Source: Serpens sp035497915
GTDB taxonomy: Bacteria; Pseudomonadota; Gammaproteobacteria; Pseudomonadales; Pseudomonadaceae
Reading direction: 5' to 3'
DNA: 64,000 nt
Assembly: GCF_035497915.1 (NCBI RefSeq)
Contig: NZ_DATJCS010000010.1
Location: 4,649 to 68,648 of the forward strand
In this document: positions 49,192 through 58,035 of the stretch, piece by piece
Position numbering within the stretch: position 1 is the first letter of the stretch
How the letters are laid out: each line of letters begins with the position of its first letter
Made by a program: the position numbers and the translations under genes
Notes under the pieces: model-generated
The model's input: the letters and a program-made list of their open reading frames with translations, nothing else
Told to the model about the DNA's origin: nothing
Databases searched by the model: none

Positions 49192-52100
49192 TTAACGCAA
49201 GCGCAGGTGCCGGCTGATCAGCGCGCGCAGCGCGGCGGGCTTGACTGGCTTGGTCAGGTAGTCGAGGCCGGAGCCATGCACCTGGGCCACCAGTTCGGGG
49301 CGGCTGTCGGCGCTGATCACCACGCCGGGAATCGGCTCGCCCAACCGGCTGCGCAGCCAGCTCATCAGCTGAATGCCGGTGACGCCGCCGTCCAGGTGGT
49401 AGTCCACCAGCACCAGCAACGGCTTGCTGCCGTCCTTGAGCAATTGTTCGCATTCCTCGCGGTTGCGCGCCGTCCATACCTGACAGCCCCAGCGCGACAG
49501 CAGGCTGCGCATGCCAAGCAGGATGCTTTCCTCGTTGTCCACGCACAGCACCTGGGCACCGCTCAGGTTGCCGGTGTCCGGCTGGAAGGCGCCCGTGCGC
49601 GGTGCGGGTTCGCTCTTGCGCGCCAGCGGCACGGTGACGCTGAACACGCTGCCCTTGCCGATCCACGAGCGCACCTCGATGCGATGGTCGAGCACCTTGC
49701 CCAGCCCGTCGGCGATGGCCAGGCCCAGACCCAGGCCCTTCTCGGCGCGGGTCTGGTGGCTGTCCAGGCGCTTGAACTCCTCGAAGATCTCCTGACGCTT
49801 GTCTTCGGGAATCCCCGGGCCGCGATCCCACACCTCCAGGCGCACCTGACCGCCCCGGCGGCGCACACCCACCAGCACCTGCCCCTTGGCGTAGCGGAAG
49901 GCGTTGGTGAGGAAGTTCTGCAGGATCCGGCGCAGCAGCTTGGGGTCGCTGTCGATGCGCAGCTTGCTGGCGCGCATGCGCAGGTCCACCCCCTGTTCCT
50001 GTGCCAGGGCGCGGAACTCGACGCCCAGCGTGTCGAACAGGCTGCTGATCGGGAAGGTCTGGCGATCCGGCGTGATGCGCCCGCTTTCCAGGCGGGAGAT
50101 GTCCAGCAGGTCGCTGATCAGGTCTTCCACCGAGCGCAGCGAGCTGTCCAGGTGCTGCACCAGTTCGCGGGCTTCGGCCGGCAGGCTCTGGCCGGAGTGG
50201 GCCAGCGAAGCGGAAAACAGCCGGGCGGCATTCAGCGGCTGCATCAGGTCATGGCTGACCGCGGCGAGGAAGCGCGATTTGGACTGGTTGGCGGTTTCCG
50301 CGTTGCGCTTGGCGGCGATCAGAGCCTCGTTCAGCTCGGACAGCTCGCGGGTCCGCTCGGCCACGCGCTGTTCCAGGCCCTCGTTGGCTTCCTTGAGTGC
50401 CGCTTCGGCCTTCCGGAACTCGGTGATGTCGGTGAAGCTCATGACGAAGCCGCCGCCGGGCATCGGGTTGCCGATCAGCTCGATCACCCGGCCGTTGGGG
50501 AACAGCCGCTCGGAGGTGTGCGGGGTGCCCTGGCGCATCCAGTACAGGCGCTTGATCACGTGGGTTTCCGGATCGCCCAGGCCGCACAGGCCGCGCTCGG
50601 CGTTGTAGCGGATCACATCGGCGATCGGCCGGCCGACATGGATCAGGTGCTCGGGATAACCGAACAGCTCGATGTAGCGGCGGTTCCAGGCCACCAGGCG
50701 CAGCGACTGGTCGACCACGCTGATGCCCTGGGTGATGTTCTCGATGGCGCCCTGCAGCAGGGCGCGGTTGAACTGCAGCACCTCCGAGGCTTCGTCGACG
50801 ATGCGCACCACATCCTCGACCTGCATGTCGCGCCCTTCGATGGCCGCCTTGACCACCGCGCGGGTCGAAGAGGCGCCCAGCACGCCGGCCAGCAGGCGTT
50901 CGGTGTGCGCCGTCCAGGCCTCGTCGGCGGCGTCGGACGGGTTGAAGGCCTTGCCCTGGCGCATGGCGAAGCGCATGAAGCTCTGCTCGGCGCGCTCCAC
51001 GCCGACGAAGCGCGCGGCGAGGGCCAGCAGGTCGCTGACCTGCACCGCCAGCAGGGCGCGGCTGCTCGGCCGGTGCAGCTCCTGGCCGATGAAGCGGCTG
51101 GCCTGCCAGTACTCCAGCACGCGAGTGCGGGAAAACAGCGACACCAGGGCGAACAGCAGGAAGTTGCCGGCCAGCGAGAGCACCAGGCCACGGGTCAGCG
51201 GGTCCACCGTGATCCACAGCGGGAAGTGCAGCAGGGTCTGCAGACCCGGGAACAGCTCCAGCGACCAGCCGAGACCGCCGGTCACCAGCGGCAGCACCAA
51301 GGTGTAGAACCAGATCAGCGAGCCGGCGATCAGCCCGGCGAACACGCCGCGGCGGTTCGCCTGCTTCCACAGCAGGGCGCCGAGCATGGCCGGCGCCAGC
51401 TGGCCGATGGCGGCGAAGGACACCATGCCGATGGTGGCCAGGCTGGCGTTGGCGCCCAGCAGGCGATAGCTGACATAGGCCAGCAACAGGATGACCACGA
51501 TGCTGACCCGGCGGGCGGTGAGCATCCAACTGCGGAACGCCTCGAACGGGCGCGCCTCTTCCTTGCGGCGCAGCAGCCAGGGCAGCAGCATGTCGTTGGA
51601 GATCATCGTCGACAGCGCCACGCTGGCCACGATCACCATGCCGGTGGCGGCCGAGGCGCCGCCGATGAAGGCCAGCACCGCCAGGGTCGGGTTGTTCTGC
51701 GCCAGCGGCAGGCTGATCACGAAGGAGTCCGGCAGCACACCGGCGGGCAGCAGCAGTTGTCCGGCCAGGCCGATGGGCAGCACGAACAGCGCCGCGAGGA
51801 TGAGATAGAGCGGAAACACCCGGCGGGCCAGGATCAGGTCCTGGGGCGCATTGTTCTCCACCACGGTGACATGGAACTGCCGAGGCAGGCAGACCACCGC
51901 CACCATGGCCAGGTAGGTCTGTATCAGCATCGCCGGCCAGTTCACCTCCTCCTTCCAGAAGGCTTCGAGCTCTGGTGACGCCTGCGCCTGGTCGAGCAGA
52001 TCGGTGAAGCCGTCGAACAGCCCGAAGGTGACGAACACGCCCACGGCCAGGAAGGCCAGCAGCTTGACCAGCGACTCGAAGGCGATGGCCAGCATCATGC

Positions 52101-52665
52101 CGCGATGGTGTTCGGTCACATCCAGGCTGCGGGTGCCAAACAGGATGGCGAACAGCGCCAGCACCAGCGACACCAGCAGCGCGGTGTCCTGGGTGCGCAG
52201 GTCATACTCGGTGGGGTTGGCGCCGATCAGCAGGTCGAAGCCCAGCACGATGGCCTTGAGCTGCAGGGCCAGGTAGGGCAGCACGCCCACCAGACAGATC
52301 AGCGCAATGGCGATGGCCAGCGTCTGCGACTTGCCGTAGCGGGCCGCAATGAAGTCGGCGATCGAGGTGATGTTCTCCTGCTTGGAAATCATCACCATCT
52401 TCTGCACCACCCAGGGCGCGAACATCAGCAGCAGGATCGGTCCCAGGTAGATGGGCAGGAAGGCCCACAGCTGCTCGGTGGACTGGCCCACCGCGCCGAA
52501 GAATGTCCAGCTGGTGCAGTAGACCGCCAAAGACAGGCTGTACACCCAGGCGCGCATGCGCGGCGATAGCGGCGTCTTGCGGCGATCGCCATAGAAGGCA
52601 ATGGCGAACAGCAGCGCCAGGTAGGCGAAGGCGATGGAGGCGATCAGCCCGGGGGACAGCGACAT
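49192..52665 (-). CDS. SSS-type hybrid sensor histidine kinase
   Basis: 1157 residues. The N-terminal sodium:solute symporter-like module has about 13 transmembrane helices (about residues 1-480), followed by a STAC-like linker helix region (about 500-600), a PAS domain (about 630-745, NITQGISVVDQSLRLVAWN), a coiled coil, HisKA with phospho-His805 in AAVSHDLMQPLNAARL, an HATPase domain (NFLTNAFRYAKG; WDRGPGIPEDKRQEIFEEF; GLGLGLAIADGL), and a receiver with Asp1088 in LVLVDYHLDGG. Related to CbrA, but with its own receiver. Start at 52665 (MSLSPGLIASIAF), with CGGAG upstream; longer frames to 52932 are rejected. No cognate response regulator is adjacent. Confidence 0.95.
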   Translation of the reverse strand: MSLSPGLIASIAFAYLALLFAIAFYGDRRKTPLSPRMRAWVYSLSLAVYCTSWTFFGAVGQSTEQLWAFLPIYLGPILLLMFAPWVVQKMVMISKQENITSIADFIAARYGKSQTLAIAIALICLVGVLPYLALQLKAIVLGFDLLIGANPTEYDLRTQDTALLVSLVLALFAILFGTRSLDVTEHHRGMMLAIAFESLVKLLAFLAVGVFVTFGLFDGFTDLLDQAQASPELEAFWKEEVNWPAMLIQTYLAMVAVVCLPRQFHVTVVENNAPQDLILARRVFPLYLILAALFVLPIGLAGQLLLPAGVLPDSFVISLPLAQNNPTLAVLAFIGGASAATGMVIVASVALSTMISNDMLLPWLLRRKEEARPFEAFRSWMLTARRVSIVVILLLAYVSYRLLGANASLATIGMVSFAAIGQLAPAMLGALLWKQANRRGVFAGLIAGSLIWFYTLVLPLVTGGLGWSLELFPGLQTLLHFPLWITVDPLTRGLVLSLAGNFLLFALVSLFSRTRVLEYWQASRFIGQELHRPSSRALLAVQVSDLLALAARFVGVERAEQSFMRFAMRQGKAFNPSDAADEAWTAHTERLLAGVLGASSTRAVVKAAIEGRDMQVEDVVRIVDEASEVLQFNRALLQGAIENITQGISVVDQSLRLVAWNRRYIELFGYPEHLIHVGRPIADVIRYNAERGLCGLGDPETHVIKRLYWMRQGTPHTSERLFPNGRVIELIGNPMPGGGFVMSFTDITEFRKAEAALKEANEGLEQRVAERTRELSELNEALIAAKRNAETANQSKSRFLAAVSHDLMQPLNAARLFSASLAHSGQSLPAEARELVQHLDSSLRSVEDLISDLLDISRLESGRITPDRQTFPISSLFDTLGVEFRALAQEQGVDLRMRASKLRIDSDPKLLRRILQNFLTNAFRYAKGQVLVGVRRRGGQVRLEVWDRGPGIPEDKRQEIFEEFKRLDSHQTRAEKGLGLGLAIADGLGKVLDHRIEVRSWIGKGSVFSVTVPLARKSEPAPRTGAFQPDTGNLSGAQVLCVDNEESILLGMRSLLSRWGCQVWTARNREECEQLLKDGSKPLLVLVDYHLDGGVTGIQLMSWLRSRLGEPIPGVVISADSRPELVAQVHGSGLDYLTKPVKPAALRALISRHLRLR

Positions 52666-52834
52666 GCGAACTCCGAAAAACAGGGGGGCTTGATTCATCG
52701 ACCAGCGGCGGACAGTGATTGTGCTGCCGGGGGGTGTCGCCGTCGGGTGACACCATCTGGTAAGCCAGCCGGGAATGAAACAAGAAGGGATACGGGGGGG
52801 ATTCTCGCAGAAAGTGCGCGTAGGACACCGATCG

Positions 52835-52852
52835 CTGCGACCAAGGTCGCAG
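52835..52852. promoter_or_regulatory. Inverted repeat in the kinase/GNAT divergent region
   Basis: CTGCGACC-AA-GGTCGCAG, perfect 8-bp arms. A second, 6-bp hairpin is at 52733-52754. The 317-bp gap 52666-52982 otherwise shows no recognisable element; either repeat could be an operator for one of the divergent genes. Confidence 0.4.
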
Positions 52853-52982
52853 GCGACAGACGGCACGGACAGAAATGTGACGGGCTTTGCATAATCGTTG
52901 CGTTTCTTGTGCTTCAGCCCCGCGCCGGGCATGACCGATGAGCCGCTTGGCTATCGTCATGGCCACACAACGGAGAGTGCAG

Positions 52983-53564
52983 ATGTTCAAACCTCAGCCG
53001 GTCACCCTGCGACGCGGAGCCCTGTGCCTGGAGCCCCTTGCGGAAGCCGACCTGCCGGCCTTGCTGAGCCTGGCCGACGCCAACCGGGAGCAACTGATCT
53101 ACATGAACGGCCCGCTGCGGCCCGACTGGTATCGCCAGGCCCTGGCCGACCAGCGGGACGGAACGGCGGTGATCTACGCCGTGCGCCTGGAGCAGGAGCT
53201 GCTCGGCACCACCCGCTTCCTCGACTTCCTGCCCGGCCTGCCGGCCCTGGAAATCGGTGGCACCTGGCTGGCCACGGAGCGGCAGGGCAGTGGCCTGAAC
53301 ACGGCCATCAAGTTCCTCATGCTGCGCCAGGCCTTCGAACAGTGGGAAATGGTCCGCGTGCAGCTCAAGACCGCCGCCAGCAACCTGCGCGCCCAGCGCG
53401 CCATCGAAAAGCTCGGCGCCCGGCGCGAGGGCCTGCTGCGCAACCATCGGCGGCTGGCCGATGGCCGGCTCGACGACAGCATCCTCTACAGCATCACCGA
53501 CCGCGACTGGCCGGAAATTCGCCGCACCCTGGAAACGGAGCTCAGCGTCGCCGCCCGCCCTTGA
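52983..53564 (+). CDS. GNAT family N-acetyltransferase (RimJ/RimL-like)
   Basis: 193 residues. GNAT fold of the Acetyltransf_3 (RimJ/RimL) group: N-terminal LRRGALCLEPLAEADLPALL, acceptor-side GTTRFLDFLPGLPALEIGGTWL, then acetyl-CoA-binding segment RQGSGLNTAIKFLMLRQAFE, and NLRAQRAIEKLGARREGLLR, typical of the final strand-helix. The start ATG 52983 has GGAGAG upstream; upstream in-frame codons are rejected. The substrate is unknown. It is divergent from the SSS kinase, an arrangement I recall from P. aeruginosa. Its last 23 nt overlap the end of convergent benE. Confidence 0.9.
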   Translation: MFKPQPVTLRRGALCLEPLAEADLPALLSLADANREQLIYMNGPLRPDWYRQALADQRDGTAVIYAVRLEQELLGTTRFLDFLPGLPALEIGGTWLATERQGSGLNTAIKFLMLRQAFEQWEMVRVQLKTAASNLRAQRAIEKLGARREGLLRNHRRLADGRLDDSILYSITDRDWPEIRRTLETELSVAARP

Positions 53565-54735
53565 GGATCGCCAGGGTCAGCAGGCCGGCGACGATGCCCC
53601 AGAATGCCGAACCCACGGAAAACAGCGTCATGCCCGAGGCAGTGACCAGGAAGGTCACCAGCGCCGCCTCGCGCTCGCTGGGCTCGCTCATTGCCTGGGT
53701 CAGCCCGCCGATGATCGAGGCGAACAGCGCCAGGGCGGCGATGGACAGGATCAGCGCCGCCGGCAGCGCGGCGAACAGCGCCGCCAGCGTGGCGCCGAAG
53801 ATGCCGGCGATGCCGTAGAAGATGCCGCACCACACGGCGGCGGTGTAGCGCTTGGCCGGATTCTCGTGGGCTTCCGGACCGGCGCAGATCGCCGCGCTGA
53901 TGGCCGCCAGATGAATGCCGTGGGCGCCGAAGGGCGCGAGCAGCACCGAGGCCAGTCCGCTGACGCTCAGTAGCGGCGAGGCGGGCACTTTGTAGCCGTT
54001 GGCGCGCAGCACCGCCATGCCCGGCAGGTTCTGCGAGGCCATGGCGACGATGAATAGTGGAATGCCGATGCTGATGGCCGCGCCCAGGGAAAACCGCGGC
54101 GTGGTCCATTCCGGCACCGCCAGGCGCAGCTCGAAGCCGGAAAAATCCAGCAGCCCCAGCGCACCGGCCAGGCCGCCACCCACCAGCAGCGCCGCCAGGA
54201 CGGCGTAGCGGGGCAGCCAGCGCTTGCCGAACAGGTAGGCCAGCAGCATGGCCAGCACCAGCACGGGCTGCTGCTCGGCCGCCACGCAGATTTCCAGGCC
54301 GATCCTGAACAGCACGCCAGCCAGCAGGGCGGCGGCGAGGGAGGCGGGGATGCGACGCATCAGGCGGTCGAAGCTGCCAGTCAGACCGATCAGCACGATC
54401 AGCCCGGACGCCAGGATGTAGGCGCCGATCGCCTCGCCGTACGGCACGCCCGGCAGGCTGCTGATCAACAGCGCGGCGCCCGGCGTCGACCAGGCGATCA
54501 TCACCGGTGCGCGGTAGCGCAGCGACAGGCCGATGCAGCACAGCGCCATGCCGATCGACAGCGCCCAGATCCACGAGGAAATCTGCCCGGCGCTCAGGCC
54601 GGCGTTCTGTCCGGCCTGGAACATCAGCACCAGCGAGCTGGTGTAGCCGGTGAGCATGGCGATGAAGCCGGCCACCACGGCGGAAGGGGAGCTGTCGCGC
54701 AGGAAGTGCGCGGAGCGCAGGGAAGGCGCGTCCAT
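53542..54735 (-). CDS. benE: BenE-family benzoate/aromatic acid transporter
   Basis: 397 residues, about 12 transmembrane helices. The N-terminal AVVAGFIAMLTGYTSSLVLM and central PLFIVAMASQNLPGMAVLRANGY blocks are BenE signatures, as is PFGAHGIHLAAISAAICAG. The family comprises proton-coupled benzoate carriers, but this copy is not beside benABCD, so the real substrate may differ. Start at 54735, with GAGGAT seven nt upstream. It lies 23 nt after the marR gene on the same strand; the two probably form an operon. Confidence 0.9.
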   Translation of the reverse strand: MDAPSLRSAHFLRDSSPSAVVAGFIAMLTGYTSSLVLMFQAGQNAGLSAGQISSWIWALSIGMALCCIGLSLRYRAPVMIAWSTPGAALLISSLPGVPYGEAIGAYILASGLIVLIGLTGSFDRLMRRIPASLAAALLAGVLFRIGLEICVAAEQQPVLVLAMLLAYLFGKRWLPRYAVLAALLVGGGLAGALGLLDFSGFELRLAVPEWTTPRFSLGAAISIGIPLFIVAMASQNLPGMAVLRANGYKVPASPLLSVSGLASVLLAPFGAHGIHLAAISAAICAGPEAHENPAKRYTAAVWCGIFYGIAGIFGATLAALFAALPAALILSIAALALFASIIGGLTQAMSEPSEREAALVTFLVTASGMTLFSVGSAFWGIVAGLLTLAILKGGRRR

Positions 54736-54758
54736 GGCGATCCTCGTCGTGAAAGGGA

Positions 54759-55199
54759 TTAGCCCGGCAGTTTCTCGGCCAGAGCCTGATTGACCTGCAG
54801 CCAGCCGGCAACCGCCTCTTCGCCGACCTCGCCGAAGACCGCCTGCAGGGTGCGGATCTGTTCCTGGCGCAGCTTCTGCTCCAGCTTGGCGCCTTCCGGG
54901 GTCAGCGCCAGCAGGCGCTTGCGCTTGTCGTCGGCGGCCGGGGCGCTGTCCACCAGCTGCATCTCGACCAGCTGGCGCAACGGGATGTTCAGCGCCTGCT
55001 TGGTGACGCCCAGGCGGGTGAGCAGCTCGCTGACGCTCAGGCCCGGCTGGTGGGCAATGAAGAACAGGATGCGGTGATGCATGCGCGACAGGCCGCGTCG
55101 CGCCAGCATTTCGTCGGGCTTGGCGGTGAAGGCCCGGTAGGCGCCGAAGAAGGCTTCCATGATCTGGCGCTGGCCGGTGCTTTTTTTTAGGTCAGTCAT
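54759..55199 (-). CDS. MarR-family transcriptional regulator
   Basis: 146 residues. Winged helix typical of MarR: helices LSVSELLTRLGVTKQALNIP and wing SAPAADDKRKRLLALTPEG (Asp-Lys-Arg pair conserved). Such repressors usually bind small aromatic or phenolic ligands, in keeping with the benE neighbour. The divergent intergenic region carries an inverted repeat suited to a MarR dimer. Codons 4-7 include a run of eight A, a possible slippage site just after the start at 55199. Confidence 0.93.
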   Translation of the reverse strand: MTDLKKSTGQRQIMEAFFGAYRAFTAKPDEMLARRGLSRMHHRILFFIAHQPGLSVSELLTRLGVTKQALNIPLRQLVEMQLVDSAPAADDKRKRLLALTPEGAKLEQKLRQEQIRTLQAVFGEVGEEAVAGWLQVNQALAEKLPG

Positions 55200-55233
55200 A
55201 TTGACGTTTTCGCGAGCCGAGGCGTAATTTTCA

Positions 55234-55250
55234 GGTCAACAAGTTTGACC
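55234..55250. promoter_or_regulatory. Candidate MarR operator
   Basis: GGTCAA-CAAGT-TTGACC, perfect 6-bp arms, midway between the divergent marR start (55199) and the aminotransferase start (55282). A MarR dimer here could repress both directions. Confidence 0.55.
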
Positions 55251-55281
55251 CAATTCTCTGCCTATCGCCCCGGTGACATCA

Positions 55282-56445
55282 ATGGCTTTTTCCGAACGCA
55301 TCTCACGTCTCAAGAGTTCCCTAATCCGCGAAATCCTCGCCGCCGCGCAGCGTCCGGAAGTGATGTCCTTTGCCGGCGGCCTGCCGGCCGAGCCCATGCT
55401 GCCGACCGTGGACTGGAGCGCCATGCCGGCCTCGGTATCCCAGTACGGCATGAGCGAGGGTGAGCCGGAGCTGCGTGAGCTGATCGCCGCCGAGGCGCGC
55501 ACGCTGGGCCTGGATTGCGACGCCTCGCAGGTGCTGGTCACCTGTGGCTCGCAGCAGGCGCTGGACCTGGTCACCAAGCTGTACGTCGATCCGGGCACCG
55601 AAATCCTCGTCGAATCGCCCACCTACCTGGCCGCACTGCAGTCCTTCCAGCTGTTCGGCGCGAAGTGCCTGGAAGTGCCGCAGGAAGCCGACGGCCCGAA
55701 CATCGCGGCGCTGCGCGAACGCCTGGAACAGCACAAGCCGGTGTTCGCCTACCTGATCCCCACCTTCCAGAACCCCTCGGCGGTGCGCTACAGCGAGGCC
55801 AAGCGTGACGCGGTGGCGGCGCTGCTGGACGAGTTCGGCGTCACCCTGGTGGAGGACGAGCCGTACCGCGAGCTGGTGTTCGATGACTACAAGGCCGCGC
55901 CGATCACCAGCCGGCTGAAGAAAACCAACTGGATCTACACTGGCACCGTATCCAAGACGCTGCTGCCGGGGCTGCGCGTGGGCTACCTGATCTGCAGCAA
56001 GGAACTGTTCCCGCACCTGCTGCGCCTGAAGCAGGCCGCCGACCTGCACACCAACCGCATCGGCCAGTGGCAGGCCGCCCAGTGGCTGGGCACCGAGAAG
56101 TTCCAGCGCCACCTGGCTGAGCTGCGCAGCTTCTACCGGGTCCGTCGCGATGCCATGCAGACGGCCCTTGAGGAGCATTTCGGCGAGCTGGCCGAGTGGA
56201 ACGTGCCGCAGGGCGGACTGTTCTTCTGGCTGAAGCTGAAGAACCCGCTCGACACCCGCGCGCTGATGCACAAGGCGCTGGCCGTGGATGTGGCCTTCAT
56301 GCCGGGCGAGGCCTTCTTCATCGATCCGGACAAGAATCCCGGCTACATGCGCCTGAATTTCAGCCATGTGGCGCCGGAGCGCCTGGGCGAGGGTCTGCGC
56401 CGCCTGGCCGGCGTGGTGCGTGACGCCCAGGCTGCCAACTCATAG
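55282..56445 (+). CDS. PLP-dependent class I/II aminotransferase (2-aminoadipate type)
   Basis: 387 residues, fold type I. N-terminal blocks MSFAGGLPAEPMLP and YGMSEGEPELRELIAAE, PLP-phosphate CGSQQALDLVTKL, cofactor Asp in EDEPYRELVFDD, Schiff-base Lys in TGTVSKTLLPGLRVGYL, and C-terminal Arg in PGYMRLNFSHV. It is most like the LysN/2-aminoadipate and multi-substrate aminotransferases that lack the GntR domain of MocR proteins. The start ATG 55282 (MAFSERISRL) has GGTGA upstream; a GTG at 55273 is possible. The GST gene follows after 21 nt, so the two form a unit divergent from marR-benE. Confidence 0.9.
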   Translation: MAFSERISRLKSSLIREILAAAQRPEVMSFAGGLPAEPMLPTVDWSAMPASVSQYGMSEGEPELRELIAAEARTLGLDCDASQVLVTCGSQQALDLVTKLYVDPGTEILVESPTYLAALQSFQLFGAKCLEVPQEADGPNIAALRERLEQHKPVFAYLIPTFQNPSAVRYSEAKRDAVAALLDEFGVTLVEDEPYRELVFDDYKAAPITSRLKKTNWIYTGTVSKTLLPGLRVGYLICSKELFPHLLRLKQAADLHTNRIGQWQAAQWLGTEKFQRHLAELRSFYRVRRDAMQTALEEHFGELAEWNVPQGGLFFWLKLKNPLDTRALMHKALAVDVAFMPGEAFFIDPDKNPGYMRLNFSHVAPERLGEGLRRLAGVVRDAQAANS

Positions 56446-56466
56446 CCGTGTGAGGAGTATCGCGAG

Positions 56467-57072
56467 ATGTTCAGGGTTTACGGGGATCACCGCTCGGGCA
56501 ACTGCTACAAGGTCAAGTTGATGCTGCATCTGCTCGACCGGCCTTACGAATGGGTGCCGGTCGATCTGACCGGCGGCGAGACCCGCTCCGAGGCGTTCCG
56601 GACCATCAACCCCAACGGCAAGATTCCCGTGCTGCAGCTGGAGGATGGCACCTACCTGTGGGAATCCAACGCCATCCTCAACTACCTGGCCGACGGCAGC
56701 GAATTCCTGCCCAGCGACCCGCGCCTGCGCACCCAGGTGCTGCAGTGGCAGTTCTTCGAGCAGTACAGCCACGAGCCGTACCTGTCGCGGGCGCGCTATA
56801 TCAAGGTGTTCGAGGGCAACCCCGAGGCGTCCCGTAAGGAATACGAAGCCAAGTGCTACGACGGCTACCACGCCCTGAACGTGATGGAGCAGCAGCTGCA
56901 GCGCACGCCCTATCTGGTCGGGGATTCCTGCTCCATCGCCGATGTGGCGCTGTACCCCTTCACCTCGCTGGCCGAGGAATCGGGCTTCGATCTCGCCAAC
57001 TACCCGGCCATTCGCGCCTGGCTGCAACGTGTGGCGAGCCATCCGCGCTACATCCCGATCACGGTGGAGTAG
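56467..57072 (+). CDS. Glutathione S-transferase
   Basis: 201 residues. N-terminal thioredoxin fold (MFRVYGDHRSGNCYKVKLM with the likely catalytic Ser in SGN; NPNGKIPVL with the cis-Pro; ESNAIL binding the glutathione gamma-glutamyl group), then an all-helical domain with the N-capping motif SIADVALYPF. It resembles beta/theta-like bacterial GSTs. Start ATG 56467, with GAGGAG upstream. Probably cotranscribed with the aminotransferase. The substrate is unknown; a role in processing an aromatic or electrophilic compound sensed by the MarR protein is speculative. Confidence 0.92.
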   Translation: MFRVYGDHRSGNCYKVKLMLHLLDRPYEWVPVDLTGGETRSEAFRTINPNGKIPVLQLEDGTYLWESNAILNYLADGSEFLPSDPRLRTQVLQWQFFEQYSHEPYLSRARYIKVFEGNPEASRKEYEAKCYDGYHALNVMEQQLQRTPYLVGDSCSIADVALYPFTSLAEESGFDLANYPAIRAWLQRVASHPRYIPITVE

Positions 57073-57100
57073 TCCGCCACGACCTGCGGGCGGGGTGAAG

Positions 57101-57391
57101 CCTGTGGGGCCGGGTTCATCCCGGCCAGCGGGGTGCGGGTCTTGTACAGGGAAGTCGGGCCGGTACTCCGTCGGCCGGCATAAAGCCGGCCCCACAAGGG
57201 TTGGGCGTAGCCAGACGGGGCGGCTGGCAACCTGTGGGGCCGGGTTCATCCCGGCCAGCGGGGTGCGGGTCTTGCACAGGCAGGTCGGGCCGGTACTCCG
57301 TCGGCCGGCGTAAAGCCGGCCCCACAAGGGTTGGGCGTAGCCAGACGGGGCGGCTGGAAACCTGTGGGGCCGGGTTTATCCCGGCCAGCGT
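57101..57391. repeat. Tandem 130-bp REP units (two full copies plus a partial third)
   Basis: The landmark CCTGTGGGGCCGGG recurs at 57101, 57231 and 57361, an exact 130-bp period. Each unit has a REP head (GTGGGGCCGGGTTCATCCC) and, about 80 bp on, an inverted partner (GTCGGCCGGCGTAAAGCCGG). The third copy stops after about 30 bp. It fills the 355-bp gap between the GST gene and the convergent LprI-like gene. Confidence 0.92.
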
Positions 57392-57426
57392 TGGCAAGCC
57401 TTGCACGCGGGCCGGCCCATCAAGAA

Positions 57427-57933
57427 TCAAGGAATCGGCAGATCCCGCGCCATCGGTGCCAGGTCGCGCAGGCACTCGCCCTGCTCGAAGATGCGGTCCT
57501 GCTCGGAAATCGCGTTGATGCATTCCCGGGCCGCCTGCACATCCTCCAGCCGCTGCTGGCCCAGGCTCAGTTCGCAGTCCGTGGCGTAGGTGCTCGGCCA
57601 GCTGCCGCCGGCGCCGGTCAGTGCGCCAATCAGCCGGCATTCCCCACTGCGGTACTTGAGCCAGGCCTTCTGCTGCTCGCGCAGCGCTTTGGTCAGCAGG
57701 CTGTTGTCCTGTGGCGTCTCGTCGGTCACCCGCGCCGAACCCACCTGCTCGGTCAGCGCCCGGTGGGCCTGCGCCAGTGTCTCGTCCAGCGCCGCCAGTT
57801 CCTCGGCCAGCAGCAGGCCGGTATGCATCGCGCTGCCTTCCGGCCAGCACTCGGCGCGGTCGGTGCAGTCCTGGGCCAGTGCCAGGGTGGGCAGAAGGGC
57901 GAATACAAGCAGGGCGGGGGCGCGGTACGGCAT
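57427..57933 (-). CDS. Secreted LprI/DUF1311-type protein
   Basis: 168 residues. Start at 57933 (MPYRAPALLVFALLPTLALAQ), a clear signal peptide cleaved after about residue 20; a longer frame to 58029 is rejected. The mature part has six cysteines and the LprI-like pattern WLKYRSGECRLIGA, found in lysozyme-inhibitor-like periplasmic proteins. A role in protecting the envelope from lysozyme is possible by analogy but unproven. Ribosome site weak. Divergent from the DASS transporter, with a perfect palindrome in between. Confidence 0.82.
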   Translation of the reverse strand: MPYRAPALLVFALLPTLALAQDCTDRAECWPEGSAMHTGLLLAEELAALDETLAQAHRALTEQVGSARVTDETPQDNSLLTKALREQQKAWLKYRSGECRLIGALTGAGGSWPSTYATDCELSLGQQRLEDVQAARECINAISEQDRIFEQGECLRDLAPMARDLPIP

Positions 57934-58035
57934 ACGGGGGGATCCGAAGGTGGGAAAAAAGCGCAGCAGAGTGTGTCGATTTGCCAGTGCCAGAGCAACA
58001 GGGGCCGACACGGCATTGCTCTGCGGCAAGATTCG

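Noticed and set aside
49024..51978. Plus-strand open frame of 984 codons
   Set aside because: Antisense to the hybrid kinase with intact kinase and receiver motifs; composition is that of a shadow frame.
52876..52891. Sigma-54-like TGTGACG-N4-TTGCA before the GNAT gene
   Set aside because: The -12 half fits but the essential GG of the -24 element is GT, and no enhancer-binding site or regulator is nearby.
57101..57391. Possible CRISPR-like repeats
   Set aside because: The units are 130 bp with no unique spacers, contain REP palindromes, and no cas genes are near.
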